Shown: positions 11,319 through 23,249 of the stretch, in pieces
How positions within the stretch are numbered: the first letter of the stretch is position 1
Layout: each line of letters starts with the position of its first letter
NCBI GenBank assembly: GCA_038503075.1
Contig: JBCAML010000003.1
Location: 1,054,001-1,118,000, forward strand
DNA length: 64,000 nucleotides
From: Gyromitra esculenta
Lineage: Eukaryota; Ascomycota; Pezizomycetes; Pezizales; Discinaceae
Direction: 5' to 3'
Notes under the pieces: generated by a model
What the model was told of the DNA's origin: nothing
The model's database searches: none
The model's input: the letters and a program-made list of their open reading frames with translations, nothing else
Translations under genes and position numbers: made by a program

Positions 11319-13609
11319 ATGGCCTCCTCCGGCTTGACCAGGGATTCGGCTTCGAATAAAATGAATGTCCACAGACGTTCAGACTTCGAGAAGACTTCTC
11401 CAAATCCAAACAGCGATCTCAATGGATCAACTCATGAACAAACTCATAAAGGCTGGAGAGAAGTTGAAGCAGGCCCCTCACCTCCGCCGAGTTACGATCA
11501 CACCCATCGAAAACTAAAACCTCGGCATATTCAGCTGATTGGTATTGGGGGAACCATCGGGACAGCCCTCTATGTCCAAATCGGTAGAGGGCTGATGCAG
11601 GGAGGGCCTGCTAGTTTGTTTTTGGCTTTCACGATATGGTATGTTTAGCTTCATTTGGCGTCACTAGTGAGCTTTCAAGAGCAATTGGAGATTGTACAGC
11701 ATGTGATGCTATTTTTCAATAATTTGGGAGAGTCCCCATGAGAACTTTATTTCAGTTCTTGGTGGCAGATAATCGCTAAGCTGGAAAAACTGAAGCTTTG
11801 ACTAAGTAAGAAGCATTAGTGAACAGGTTCTCATATGTGTGTGTATAGGTGCTCTGTTATTCTAGCAGTTAATAACTCCATGGCGGAGATGGTTACCTAT
11901 CTCCCCGTATCCTCACCGTTTATCCGATTTGCTGGCCGCTTTGTGGATGATGCCTTTGGCTTTGCTGCTGGATACAATTTTTTCATCTTCGAAGCAGCTC
12001 TCGTTCCCTTTGAAATCGTCGCTTGCAATGTTATCATACATTACTGGACTGAAAAAATTCACGTGGGTATAGTTATTGCCATAATCATTGTCTGTTATGC
12101 GTGAGTTAGTTTTATTACTACCCCGAGTTGAGTTTAGCTAACCCGTTTTTGGATACGTAGAGTAGTGAACCTCTTCGCCGTAAAATGGTATGGAGAGAGC
12201 GAATTCTGGATGGCTTTGGGAAAAGTTCTCCTAATTGTCGGTTTGATTGCTTTCACCTTCGTCACTATGTTAGGAGGAAATCCTAAAGGTGATCGATATG
12301 GATTCAGATATTGGAGAAACCCGGTACTTATTCTACTTTCCAGCGCCCGTTTTTGTCTTGCTGATGAATACTGACGCTCAAAACCACAGGGGCTTTTTGC
12401 AGAAAATATCAAAACAGGTGATCTCGGAAGGTTCCTTGGGTTTCTTGCTTGCTTTATTCAAGCCAGTTTCACCATTGCAGGACCAGATTATGTCAGTATG
12501 GCAGCAGGAGAAGCCGAGAACCCACGCGTTGTCTTGCCACGAGCATATAATGCTGTTTTCTATCGACTTACTTCGTTTTTCGTCCTTGGATCACTTTGCG
12601 TTGGGATCGTGGTGCCACATAATGATCCAACAATGAAAGCTGCATTTTCCGAGGGAAAACCTGGCGCAGCAGCATCTCCTTATGTTGTGGCAATGGACAG
12701 GATGGGCATCTCAGTTTTACCTCACATTGTCAATGCGTTGGTCTTGACGGCTGCACTTTCGGCTGGGAACTCTTATGTTTACTGCGCAAGTCGCAGTCTA
12801 TACGGTCTTGGTCAGTAATCTCTATTCCCTTAAATTCGGGCTTTTGGTTAACTTATTCCTTTATAGCCTTGGAAGGAAAGGCCCCCAAAGTACTTGCCAC
12901 ATGTACAAAAAATGGTGTTCCTCTTTACTCCGTCGCCGCTGTCCTTGCAATTGCACTCCTCTCATTTCTGCAAGTCTCCAATAACGCTGCGGTTGTGCTG
13001 CAGTGGTTCGTCAACTTGGTATGTATATTTTGCTCTACAATGTAAATTGAATTTTCTAACATTGTGCAAGGTGACTGCTTCTCAATTGATCAATTTCTCT
13101 GTGATGACTTTTACCTTCATTAAATTTAAGAATGCCTTAGCAGCCCAGGGAATATCTCGAGACGATTTACCTTACAGAGGATTTTGGCAGCCGTACACGG
13201 CGTGGTATGCCTTCACCGCAACCACTGTTATGTGCTTTGTGGGTGGTTATACTGTCTTCCTGCCTGGGCACTGGGACGTCCCCACTTTTCTGTTCTCGTA
13301 CGCACCCACTATTCTACCATACTACCTCTAGTACGGACTGACATAAGTGGTATCGAACAGATATCTTATGATCTTCCTTGTTCCACTACTATTCGTGGGC
13401 TGGAAACTCTTCCATAAAACCAAATGGCGGGCACCCGAAGATGTGGATTTATATCAAGACAAGGACGAAATCGACGAATATGAGCGCACATACATTCCTA
13501 CTCCTCCAAGGTGTGTTTTATGCCCTCCCTAATTTTCGATTCGTAATCATATAATCTAACTTTATGTAGAAATAAATTTATGGGATATTTTGATAGGATA
13601 TTTTCATAG
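11319..13609 (+). CDS. DIP5: Amino-acid permease, Dip5-like (YAT family, APC superfamily)
   Basis: Plasma-membrane amino-acid/proton symporter; the Dip5 group takes up acidic (dicarboxylic) amino acids, so substrate is inferred by family. Eight exons: 11319..11638, 11849..12100, 12161..12323, 12390..12810, 12867..13018, 13071..13297, 13361..13510, 13570..13609; 574 aa, with every junction in frame. A hydrophilic N-terminus precedes RHIQLIGIGGTIGTALYVQ (TM1 signature of the family), then AEMVTYLPVSSPFIRFAGRF, AGYNFFIFEAALVPFEI, FTIAGPDYVSMAAGEAENPR and a C-terminal hydrophobic segment ending in a charged tail that closes RNKFMGYFDRIFS. The sixth intron is needed because exon 6 otherwise runs into a stop. 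About 12 membrane segments are visible. The gene stands alone, without nitrogen-metabolism neighbours. Intact, no defect seen. Confidence 0.9.
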
Positions 13610-14509
13610 TTATGCATTCTTTCATTTGTTTACTGATATTTTACGACTCGTAGGCGATCTCTAGCAAAAATTAGGCGGAGTTTTTGTGTGTGTTCGAGTT
13701 CATGGGCACAGGTTTAACGATGGTTTGTAAAAGTTTGTTGTTTATATTCTACTGTTTCTTCAAGGACGTTATATTTTGAGTAGATTATCTATACCCTCTT
13801 ATGAATTCAGACGATGTTCCATCAAATCAGAATTAAATTCTGATGTTTTTTGATGAAAACCACTTGTATCACTATAGCTTTCCCCACCTTCAAAGCTTAG
13901 AAAGGTTTGACATAGGTAGCTACGCAGGCTGATGTAGTAAGAGAACTAACGTATGTAGTAGGACATTGGCCTTAGCTGTTTGTCATTCATTCGTTTAATG
14001 TAACGTTAACTCACAGAAATAAAGGAGATATATTATTCATCCAACATACACATGCTTCTGCTACGTAGTGTTCTTATAACCTTGGGTATGGCCTTGGATT
14101 TTTAATCTAGATTGGACCTAGTGTTTGGACCTTATGTGCCCTAGGGTTACGAGTAATCTCAAGGGATCAAGATATGTGAAGTTAATAGGTAAAATCATCT
14201 GATATTTCAGGCGAGAGAATTTGATGCGAGTGGATCCATGCACGCCAATAATATTGAACGAAGTATATTCTTTAGAAGATTTACATGTAACTTACCAATG
14301 AGTTTGAGCCTAGCTTTGCAGCAAAGAATAAATAGAGTTCTCATACTTCCCGAATCGACGAGAGAGCCGCTGAGCCGGAGCCGTAGAATTTTTCTGTAGT
14401 GGGTGACCACTGCTCCTAAACCCCACCCTTCCTTCTCCCCGCCAAAAAATTCCTCCTTCACCAACGAAGGTCTATCTACCCAATGATAAAAGTAAAAGAA
14501 ATGACGATT
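13610..14509. other. Intergenic region, no gene seen
   Basis: About 900 bp, A/T-rich, between the permease stop and tRNA-Met. Contains one TACATGTA (14282). No coding signal. Confidence 0.6.
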
Positions 14510-14608
14510 GTCCTCAGCGAGAGTCGAACTCGCGACCTTCGGATATCCAATTCTAATGAACTGGTCATATTATGAGACCGACGCTTTAACCAACTAAGCC
14601 ATGAAGAC
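14510..14608 (-). tRNA. Elongator tRNA-Met (CAT) with a 26-nt intron
   Basis: The minus strand folds as a complete cloverleaf: acceptor GTCTTCA pairs with TGAGGAC, the D stem GCTT pairs with AAGC, and the T arm is GCGAG-TTCGACT-CTCGC. The anticodon loop CTCATAA gives CAT, flanked by stem TCGGT/TCCGA. Its U31-U39 mismatch is also found in elongator Met tRNAs. The 26-nt intron sits one base 3' of the anticodon, the normal site for nuclear tRNA introns. Total 99 nt, 73 when spliced. It is divergent from GOS1, whose start is 175 bp away. Confidence 0.93.
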
Positions 14609-14783
14609 ATGTCAACCTTCCAGGTAAGCGGATAGGTGAATGCTGGGCAACCAACCGATAAGAGGCAGCGCCAGCCACCGCCACAGCACAGAAGCGAAGG
14701 CCTCCACCGAGCTTGAAGCCGCGCATCTCTTCTCTTCCTCATTCTCCCCACTACCCACTACTTCACATCCAGCTCCTCCTCTG

Positions 14784-15603
14784 ATGGCCGCTCCAACCTC
14801 GAGCAGCTGGGCCCAGCTCCGGCAGCAGGCCCGCTCTCTCGAGTCCCAGGTATGTGTATCTCCTGCTCTATTTGCGAAATCCGCTCTTACAAAGAAAGTG
14901 CTTGCTCTAACTTCCATAGACCGAGAACTTGTTTCACACATACTCGTCATTCGCCTCCAACCCGCCCGTGAAGCCGACGGAAGAAGAACTATCAACTGAG
15001 CGAAAACTCCAAGAAATACTCGCCAAAGTAAACCCTCCCCCCCCCCTCTCCGCGCCGAAGCTCCCTTACTAACATCACACCTACCTCCAGCGCGACACAG
15101 CAGTCGCCTCGCTCTCCCGTCTACTAGACTCTGAAACCGCCTTAACGTCCTCCGCAACCAAGCTCCAGAACCTCTCGCTGCACCGCAGCACGCTCAACGA
15201 CCACCGGCGCGAATTCAGCCGTCTGAAGACCACGATCTCGGAAGCGCGCACGCGGTCGAACCTGCTATCGTCGGTGCGGGACGATATTTCTGCGTTCCGG
15301 TCCGCGTCGCGTATCGAGGAGGGACGCTCGGAGGCGGACTATATGTTGGATGAGAGGGACCGTTTGGACCGTAGTCACAACGTCGCTGACAGTGTGCTGA
15401 GTCAGGCGTATGCTGTGAACGAAGACTTTATGGGGCAGCGCCAGATGCTGCAGAGCATCAATAGAAGGATTGCGCATAGTGCGAGTCAGGTTCCGGGGAT
15501 CAATGCGATTGTGGCCAAGATTAATACGAGGAAGAAGAGGGATAGTGTTATTCTGGCAGGGCTGATAGCGACGTGTTTTTTGATGGTGCTGTGGTTTCGG
15601 TAG
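14784..15603 (+). CDS. GOS1: Golgi SNARE Gos1 (GOSR1/GS28 family)
   Basis: Qb-SNARE acting in intra-Golgi and endosome-to-Golgi fusion, in a complex with Sed5 and Ykt6/Sft1. Exons 14784..14849, 14920..15027, 15091..15603; 228 aa (yeast Gos1 is 223). It begins MAAPTSSSWAQLRQQARSLE. A helical N-terminal bundle includes NLFHTYSSFAS. The SNARE motif is near residues 145-205, with GQRQMLQSINRRI holding the central glutamine. A C-terminal anchor (SVILAGLIATCFLMVLWF) ends the protein two residues later. Tail-anchored architecture and length match the family. Its partner Sed5 is encoded 12 kb downstream. Confidence 0.92.
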
Positions 15604-15921
15604 TAGGCTGGGAGGAAGATACCTGTGGATTCTGGACAAGGTGGACTTTTGACTCTTTTTTCTCTCGGACTCCCCTGGGGGGAAGGGTTGTTTGTTTCTT
15701 TACTTGGCTTGGCCGTCATTGGTTCTGTTTTCTGTTCTTTTCTTTCTTTCTTCATTTGGGGGTGCATTGGCGCAGGTCTGGCTGTTGTATATGGGGCAGG
15801 AGTGGGGAATCAAATATCCTAATATCACTAGTCCCATTCTAACCATGAGCGAGGATCCTTATAATACATCTAACTGACTAGCTATGCCACAATATCGTAC
15901 AATGTTTCTTCCCCCGTCCCT
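15604..15921. other. Convergent intergenic region GOS1/ATP10
   Basis: 318 bp holding the facing 3' ends of GOS1 and ATP10. T-rich on the plus strand, with no gene. Confidence 0.6.
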
Positions 15922-17008
15922 TCAGAAGTCGTCATCGTCCTCGTGCGCTGGTTTCACTTCCTTCTTCTCCACCACTTTTTGAGATCTCTCTGCTGCCCTC
16001 CCAGCCCTCTCCTCCTCCATCCTCCTCCATCCTTCTCCAAGCTTCAACACACCCCTCTTCAGCGCCGCCTTCTCTTCATCTCTAGCTTCTCCCGACCCCG
16101 CCCAGCGGATCTTACAGTCCCAGTCCAGCAAATAGACATACCCAACCCTACCATTCCCGAACCCCATCTCATGCCTCGTATCATCGTCCAGGCCCTTCTC
16201 GATAATAAAATACCGCGGATGCTGCTCCACTGGCATCTGTTTCCTAATACTCGGAAGAAACAGCTTCACCAACATAGCCTTTAACAGGTTCAACTCCACA
16301 TTAATATCGACCCTCTGCACGCCTCCATCCTCTGCGCTTCCTCCCAAAGGCAGATCGTCCAGAAAAGTCTTGCACTGGACCTCGGCCCACGCAGTCGAGA
16401 ACACGGCAACAACCGAAACGCGGCCCTCGAGCACTGGCGTTGTGTCCTGCGGAGTAGAGGAGGCGAGGGTGCGGCCGACGAGATTTGGGAAGAAGAGCGC
16501 TTTGGAGGCTTTGAACAGGAGGGGCGGGGAGATGAAGGTTTTGCCCTTGTATTGTGGGGAGATGTGGGCGAAGTCGGCGAAGTACGATTTAGAGAATTCA
16601 CGGGACCTGTAGGGGGCTGTTGGATTAAAACAGGAGGAGGTGGGGAATGGGAGGGGGAGGGGGAGGGAGAGACATTTTAGCTCGCTTTTCCAGATGCTTA
16701 TCATAGTCCACGAAATCCTTCCGTCGCTCAGCCCACGTGCGACGATCAATCCCCGCATTCTCCCCCGGCTGCGGCGGATGCTGTAGTCCGATTGGCCGCG
16801 ACAGTTGCGGCGGAGCATCATCTTTTGGATCCATGTCCTTGAGCGGTTCCTCTCCGCTGTGTCTCACAGCTGTTGGTTTCGCCGTTGGTGGTGGGGGGGG
16901 AGCGGTAGCTAGCCATCGCAGCTGCGGACCCGTAATTCTGTATAGCGGAGCGAATTGACTCCGTGCTGGGCCCCGTAGCAGTGGGAGGATGCGGTGGGGG
17001 AGAGACAT
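15922..17008 (-). CDS. ATP10: Mitochondrial ATP synthase assembly factor Atp10
   Basis: Inner-membrane chaperone for assembly of the F0 sector (subunit 6/Atp6) of ATP synthase. Minus-strand exons 16674..17008 and 15922..16606; 339 aa. It starts MSLPHRILPLLRGPARSQF, a basic amphipathic mitochondrial presequence; an upstream in-frame Met at 17104 lacks this character. After a proline-rich linker come the family segments YKGKTFISPPLLFKASKALF, FPNLVGRTL, SVVAVFSTAWAEVQ and YVYLLDWDCKIRWAGSG. The 67-bp intron uses a poor GTCTCT donor, but it is the only GT available, it restores frame to SREFSKSYFADF, and the acceptor CCTACAG is good. The C-terminal 60 residues are charged and end in a run of Asp, longer than in yeast (279 aa). 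Convergent with GOS1. Confidence 0.88.
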
Positions 17009-18456
17009 TGCTGCGGGGATGTTGCGGGGATGGTGGGGGGTTTTCTTGTGTCTTGGTGACGGGTGCTGGGCCTCGTGGAACCCTAGCCCTGCCACTATTA
17101 GCATGTGATCTGTACTTTAATGTCAAGAACTGTGATTAGATACTATTATATCTCCCGCGAACTGCTCCAAGTCATTGCACGGCGGATCCTAAGCAGCTTA
17201 CTACTACTCGTGTCTTGCCTAAGCTGACCATGACCGATCACTTGTATACTCGATATTTGCAGAACATTCTGAAAGCTAAAAAGGATACGGTAATAGTAAA
17301 TCCAGAACATCAAACACCTATTTATTTTATGTTCTATATCTATCAAAGTACCTAATAGAGCCGGTTTAACAAGAAAGGTTATTGCAAACCAGTAACAGGA
17401 ATCGATTGTAGATGTTGGAATTTGAGCTAAATATCAGTTACCATATACCTAAGTATACGGTGCTGTAGAGAAGAAGAAGAAACAATCCGTTTTAATTAGG
17501 TAGTGTCTTGCTAACTCAATGGCATAAGTATTTTCTTAGACCATCCGCACCTTGCACCGGTAGAGCAGTATTACACGTACTCACATTCAAGCCCTATTGC
17601 ATTTATTAGACCTATCAGCCAATAGCGTACCCCTCATGGTTATTGGTGGAAGCTAAGCAACGAGCTTGTAGACGACGCAGCTTAAAATATTGTTAATACA
17701 TCTCAGCTCACCCAAGACGTACTCTTAACTTCTATAGCTCCTTGATTCGCACTGCCGTAAACAAAAGCTACAGGAGCTAAAAACACCAAATAAATCCAGC
17801 CCACCAACTTGGCTTCAACCTCCCAGCCCTACACGCTTAGCAAATAAACAAAAGCGAAGCACACCCAGCTACGCCTTTCTATACCCGCTTCTCTATCTAC
17901 CCCTACCAGCGCAAGAATCGGAGTCTAGAAGGAATACTCAACAAAGATTCTAGCCTAACAAAGAAAGCATTATCAACACAACCGCCATCACTCCCTGGCT
18001 CAAACCGGATCGCCACAGAGCCTCACTACTGACGTCACCCGTCACACGAGGTGAACATGTGACAACTTGAATTGTGCCTTGCTGAGGAACCTTCGGCTCA
18101 AAATAAACTGGTTTCTATCAAATACAAAAGACTCTACCTAAAAACATTCTAACACCGTTGCGAAACAATACCAGCGACGAGAGTGGGCTAGGAAAGGAAT
18201 ATTACAACCGGGGGGGGCAGAGATACAAAAAGGGTAGTTTAAGTCCCTAAAATAAGATAAAAAAAGGAGGATACTATACTCGATATGGTAGAGCGAGATA
18301 GTAAATACTTGGAAAAAGGAAATCCCATAAGAAAGAAGCATTACAAAAAAAACAAAAAAAACAAACCACAAACCACAAAACCAGTCAAGAGAAAGCAATG
18401 AAGAGACTAAAACACCAAACGCACAAACTCAATACACCAGGTCTTCAGGTCTTCTA
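17009..18456. other. Intergenic region, no gene seen
   Basis: About 1.4 kb between ATP10 and ATG3. It contains the ATP10 promoter and the ATG3 3' region. A CRE-like palindrome TGACGTCA lies at 18030. A hydrophobic minus-strand frame at 18138-18398 reflects an A-rich plus strand, not a gene. Confidence 0.55.
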
Positions 18457-19488
18457 TCAAATCCCCATCGTATAATCCAGTTCCACCCCAGGCACAACGC
18501 CCGCAATAACCTTTACAAACACAACCAAATATTGGTCAACCCTCAACCCACCATCATCTATTTCCTCGTCTGTCCCAGCTTCTCCCTCCGCGCTTGCTGG
18601 TGCAACCTCTTCCCACTCTTCGCGCTCCCTCCTCCGCGCCATGCTCTCAAAGATTCGCTTCATGACCTCTGCATGTCGGCACGGGTGCACGGATGCCATC
18701 ATGACACCGCCCTCCATAGGTGGGAATTCTTCGATCGTCACCGTCTTCTCACGGTAGTCAGGCGCGATATCTTCGAACATTACGGTGGGTGGTTCGAGAG
18801 GCATGCGCGTGACGCCATCGTGGCCAGAGAGATAGAAGCGTGGAACGCGATAGTAAAGGGAGTAAGTTATGTAGAGGTTATAAGTGCGTAAGGGTCTATT
18901 AGGGGGGATGTTAGTTAGTTTTGAAAAGAGGATAGAGAGCTCCCTTCTAAACGGAGCTAGCTATGAAGAAAGGGAAAACAAAACTCACGCTTTGACCCCC
19001 CGTCCACCAGCCTTCGACTTTGGAGCCTCTTTAATGATAGCCTCGTCGTCGTCTTCCTCCTCGTCTGGAATATCGTCATCGTCATCATCGTCTTCTTCCT
19101 CCTCTTCAACCCCACTCTCGTCCACTGTTTTCACCTTTGCCACCGCTACAGTCTCTCCCTCCTTCGGCAGCGGGGTGTTATCCTCCCATTCATCCTCGCC
19201 ATCTCCTTTGGCTTCACCTGGGTTCCAGGTCGAGAAAGTGTCGTCGACCCTGCTATGGCACGGAGCGTTACGAAGCACTAGATACTGCTTGTCTTCCGGG
19301 AGATAGGCGACCTTTTTCGGCGGGGCAGCGGGTGCCCATGACCAGGTGGGGAACTTGTAGACGAGGTAATCGCCAGCTGCCACGAACTCTTCGGGGGTGA
19401 TTTCGCCGGTTTTGGTGAAGGTTGAGGTATTGGAGGGTGTTGAGAGATACTCGCGGAGACGGGAGAGCGAGGACTGGAAGTGGTTCAT
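18457..19488 (-). CDS. ATG3: Autophagy E2-like conjugating enzyme Atg3
   Basis: E2-like enzyme that transfers Atg8 from Atg7 to phosphatidylethanolamine during autophagosome formation. Minus-strand exons 18989..19488 and 18457..18895; 312 aa (yeast 310). The intron (93 bp) has a GTGAGT donor, an AACTAAC branch and a TAATAG acceptor. It begins [18 protein letters not shown], then [20 protein letters not shown] and FPTWSW. A very acidic flexible region (runs of Asp/Glu) follows near residues 115-155. The E2 core has [13 protein letters not shown] and the catalytic HPC motif in [12 protein letters not shown] (Cys about 239). It closes with [20 protein letters not shown] and YTMGI. All key residues are present. 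It shares a 377-bp divergent promoter with FAL1. Confidence 0.95.
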
Positions 19489-19865
19489 GGTTATAGTTAT
19501 TTAGCTATCGGCTTGAGAGCAGTAGTAGGGTTAAGAATGTAGAATAGCGGTGGCGGTAGTGGTGTGCGGGGGAGGAGAAGAGAAGAAGGGGGAGGAGTGA
19601 AAGGAAGAGAGTCACAGCAGAGCTACCCACTCTACTCACGTGTGGCGGGGGAGGGGATCGTCTTCTCGATAAGGCTACGGTCAGTATGGTAATTACTCAG
19701 CAACCAGTGCGACAGGGCACAGCTACCCGGCCTCTCTGCTTGCTGCCAAGCAACCGCGATCGTGTCGTTAAAGGAATCTCCCCCCCAAAAGCCTTTCTGC
19801 TTCAACAGCCTCCATCCCCCCCTGTCCTCTAATACTCCCACATCTACTACCAAAATCCACTCGCA
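19489..19865. promoter_or_regulatory. Divergent promoter region ATG3/FAL1
   Basis: 377 bp between the two start codons, so it must contain both promoters. Purine/pyrimidine-rich tracts flank each start (CT-rich before FAL1). No specific factor site was identified. Confidence 0.7.
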
Positions 19866-21581
19866 ATGGCTGAGAGAATCGATAAGAAAGATGATGCCCG
19901 TCTCGAGTTCACCACTTCCAAGGAAGTCACTGTGTAAGCTTTCCACTGCAATTGCCACTCCATGTTTGCAAGGCTAACCATCTGAACAGCGCGCCTACTT
20001 GTATGATCCCTCAATCATTACCTCGATTACACTTTACAGAGGAAATAAATGAATGAAGAAATACTAACAGTTATGTCCGATATTCAGTCGAGGCTATGCA
20101 CCTGAAGGGTACTGTTCTTCCCCTCTGGCACCAGCTGGCATCTTAACTAACAATCTTCTTACAGAAAACCTCCTTCGTGGAATCTATGCTTATGGCTACG
20201 AATCTCCCTCAGCTGTGCAATCTCGTGCGATTGTCCAAATCTGCAAAGGTCGCGACACTATCGCCCAGGCCCAGTCCGGAACTGGTAAAACCGCTACTTT
20301 CTCGATCTCTATCCTCCAGGTCATCGATACGGCTGTCCGTGAAACACAAGGTCAGCTCTCTATCAGTTCCATACGTTAGCTTAATATCTCCCTAAGAGAA
20401 TTATATACCTTATCTTTCTTTGAATAACCCCAATACCAATTGCACACGAGATATATTTCTCCCTTCACAGTACTCTCTAAGGCCGCTTACGCGCATTCAC
20501 TTCCCCACAATCCCTCTAAACCAATCACACAGCTTTATAACCTTGGGGTTACACTCACCAAACAAATAAACAAATAAAAATAGTCAACCTCTGTGCTAAC
20601 TCAACACAGCACTTGTCCTCTCCCCCACCCGCGAACTGGCAACCCAGATCCAATCCGTCGTCATGGCGCTCGGCGACTACATGAACGTTCAATGCCACGC
20701 CTGTATCGGTGGTACCAATGTTGGCGAAGACATCCGCAAGCTCGACTACGGTCAACACGTAGTATCCGGCACACCCGGTCGAGTTGCCGACATGATCCGG
20801 CGTCGCAATCTCCGCACACCCCACATCAAAATGCTCGTCCTCGACGAAGCCGACGAGCTTCTAAACCGAGGTTTCCGTGAACAAATCTACGACGTATATC
20901 GGTACCTCCCACCCAGCACACAGGTGGTTGTCGTATCTGCCACCTTACCATACGACGTGCTCGATATGACAACGAAGTTTATGACCGACCCTGTCCGCAT
21001 TATCGTCAAGCGTGACGAACTTACCCTCGAGGGCCTCAAGCAGTACTTCATCGCGGTCGAGAAGGAAGAGTGGAAATTCGACACTCTGTGTGATCTATAC
21101 GACACCCTGACGATCACGCAGGCCGTTATCTTTTGCAACACGCGTAGAAAGGTGGATTGGTTGACGGAGAAGATGCGGGAGGCAAATTTCACCGTGTCCA
21201 GCATGCACGGTGAGATGCCGCAGAAGGAGCGCGACTCGATCATGCAGGAGTTTAGACAGGGCAACAGCAGAGTGCTTATCTCGACTGATGTCTGGGCGAG
21301 AGGTATCGATGTGCAGCAGGTTTCGTTGGTTATTAATTACGACTTGCCGAGCAATCGTGAGAACTATATCCACAGGATTGGTCGATCGGGGAGGTTTGGG
21401 CGCAAGGGTGTGGCTATCAATTTCGTTACCAGTGAGGACGTTAGGATCCTTAGGGATATTGAACTTTACTACAGTATGCCCCCTCTCTTCAGTACTTATT
21501 TTTTTGTGCTACATATATTAACTATAGACAGGTACACAAATTGACGAGATGCCGATGAACGTCTCTGATTTACTGTCGTAG
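19866..21581 (+). CDS. FAL1: ATP-dependent RNA helicase Fal1 (eIF4A-III-like DEAD box)
   Basis: Nucleolar DEAD-box helicase for 18S rRNA maturation and 40S biogenesis; eIF4A-III/exon-junction roles are possible in filamentous fungi. Six exons: 19866..19933, 19990..20000, 20088..20108, 20165..20350, 20610..21473, 21532..21581; 399 aa, exactly the yeast length. All helicase motifs are visible: Q motif around [18 protein letters not shown], Ia PTRELATQ, Ib [54 protein letters not shown]. Exons 2 (11 nt) and 3 (21 nt) are microexons encoding VAPTFEAMHLKE together with their neighbours; without them the conserved [16 protein letters not shown] block is broken. Introns have good branches (ACTAAC before exon 3, GTGCTAAC before exon 5). 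Confidence 0.95.
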
Positions 21582-23249
21582 TAGAATTAGCCAAGCAGGG
21601 ATTTTGTTTTTCTTTCGTCTTTGTTTCTTTCCATTTTATAATTCATTTTTCTGTCTACTCTCTATGCGCTACGAACTTGATGCATTGCTTTGTTTTCTTT
21701 TCGTCTCTCGTCGTGCGGATCAAAATCAAAGAAATATCGAAAATCAAAAATCGAGATCGAGATCCGGAAAAAAAAAAGTACCCGAATCCCTATAGGTCGA
21801 ATGGCTACGAAGGGTAAAAAGTGAGGAGGAAATGGGGCTCTAGGGGTGGAGGTTGGTTTTTTTTTCTTCCATACTTATTCCCTTCTTCCTTTCGTTTTTT
21901 TCTTTCGTTTCGATGAAGGCTGGAGTGCTGATGGAGTTGCTGTAGATGGAAAACTGTTATTTGTGGTCGGTTGGATTGCGGGGGATGTGTATTTTTAGCT
22001 GTAGGTCAATTTGATGGGTCTGTTTTCTGGATCGTGAGAACTAGTCTATGAATTTGAATTTGAATTTGAACTAGGATCACCTTAAGTGTAGGGTTGTTCA
22101 TCGCTTGTGTTGGCTGTGGTGTGATGCGTCGGACTGCGTGGGGTATACGAGTGATACTGCGTGATCCCTATCCCATTGGATGGAAAGATGGAAAGCTAGT
22201 ACGACTTTCTGTTTAAATAGTCCTTCGCTGAGCTCTCTCTTCCTTCCCTCCCTTCTCTCGACAAACAACCAAGCACGGTCCTCCTCCAATTAACCACCTC
22301 CACTCCGAATAAAATTCATCTTCATCTACAGCCACAAGCACAGCCAATTTTGCTATTCTGCTCCTAACATTTTATTCCACAAGCATTCGAACCTCTCATG
22401 GGACATGAGCGATTGTTATGACTCGCAGTCCGAGTCTATTCGTTGTCTACTTTATCGTATTCCCCGATTATATTTATGCAATTGAAGTTAATTATGATGT
22501 ACTTTATCTAGTGTGATATCGCTATTTGCCCCTCTTTTCTATGATATTCTACTAATCAACCGACAAGCCTATATTATACTCTCGGTCTTGATTCGCTTGA
22601 CCCCGCCTGGAGTCTGTCGGCTTTTGCTATGTTTGTTAGGCTCCCGACCTAGTGGCGTGTTGACATGCTTTCTAGTGTTTTTCGCTACAGCCGGGCTGGG
22701 TCGGGCTGGGATAGGCTCCGTCTAGTTAGATTCACGGGTTATTAGCTAACGAGGACCTGTCCCTAGCTGGACCAGGAAAGTATGGTGTCTTGTATAGACA
22801 TTCGAAGAGGAACCGCTCTAAAGACATGTCATCATGTTAAAATTCGTTTATCAACTCATTCAACAAATGCTGATTCCAAGTTCCTACACTATTGTAATGA
22901 AATAACATAGCAGCGCAAGTACAACCACGACAATGGAACCTGCCTGATCATTCCATAGGCCGAGTCCTGAAGACAGAATTTTAGAAGATTGCTATTTCCC
23001 TTCTTTTTATTTGTATTATTCCTGACAGACACTAATTACTACCATTAGCTTCCGGCCACATCCATATTTTGCTACAGCAGTTGTAGAATACCTAACCAGC
23101 TTTGATCTATCATTGAGGTACTAACGTATGACCTCTTAATCCTCCCAAGGCGAAAGGATGAGCCCTTTCGTCGACAGGCATCACGTATCACATTCGAAGT
23201 AGAAAAGGAGGACTGTGTTGCTGCAACTGGTATAACCAGGATCTCGATC
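21582..23249. other. Intergenic region, no gene seen
   Basis: FAL1 3' region followed by 1.6 kb without a credible gene. It holds a small (GAATTT)3 repeat at 22050-22070 and T-rich stretches. Confidence 0.55.

Noticed and set aside
14395..14430. 5S rRNA-like string GTGGGTGACCACTGC
   Set aside because: Only a short match to the 3' part of 5S rRNA; the remainder and the control box are absent.
15265..15639. 124-codon minus-strand frame inside GOS1
   Set aside because: Shadow of the GOS1 coding strand.
18138..18398. Hydrophobic 86-codon minus-strand frame
   Set aside because: Hydrophobicity comes from A-rich plus-strand codons; there is no other support.
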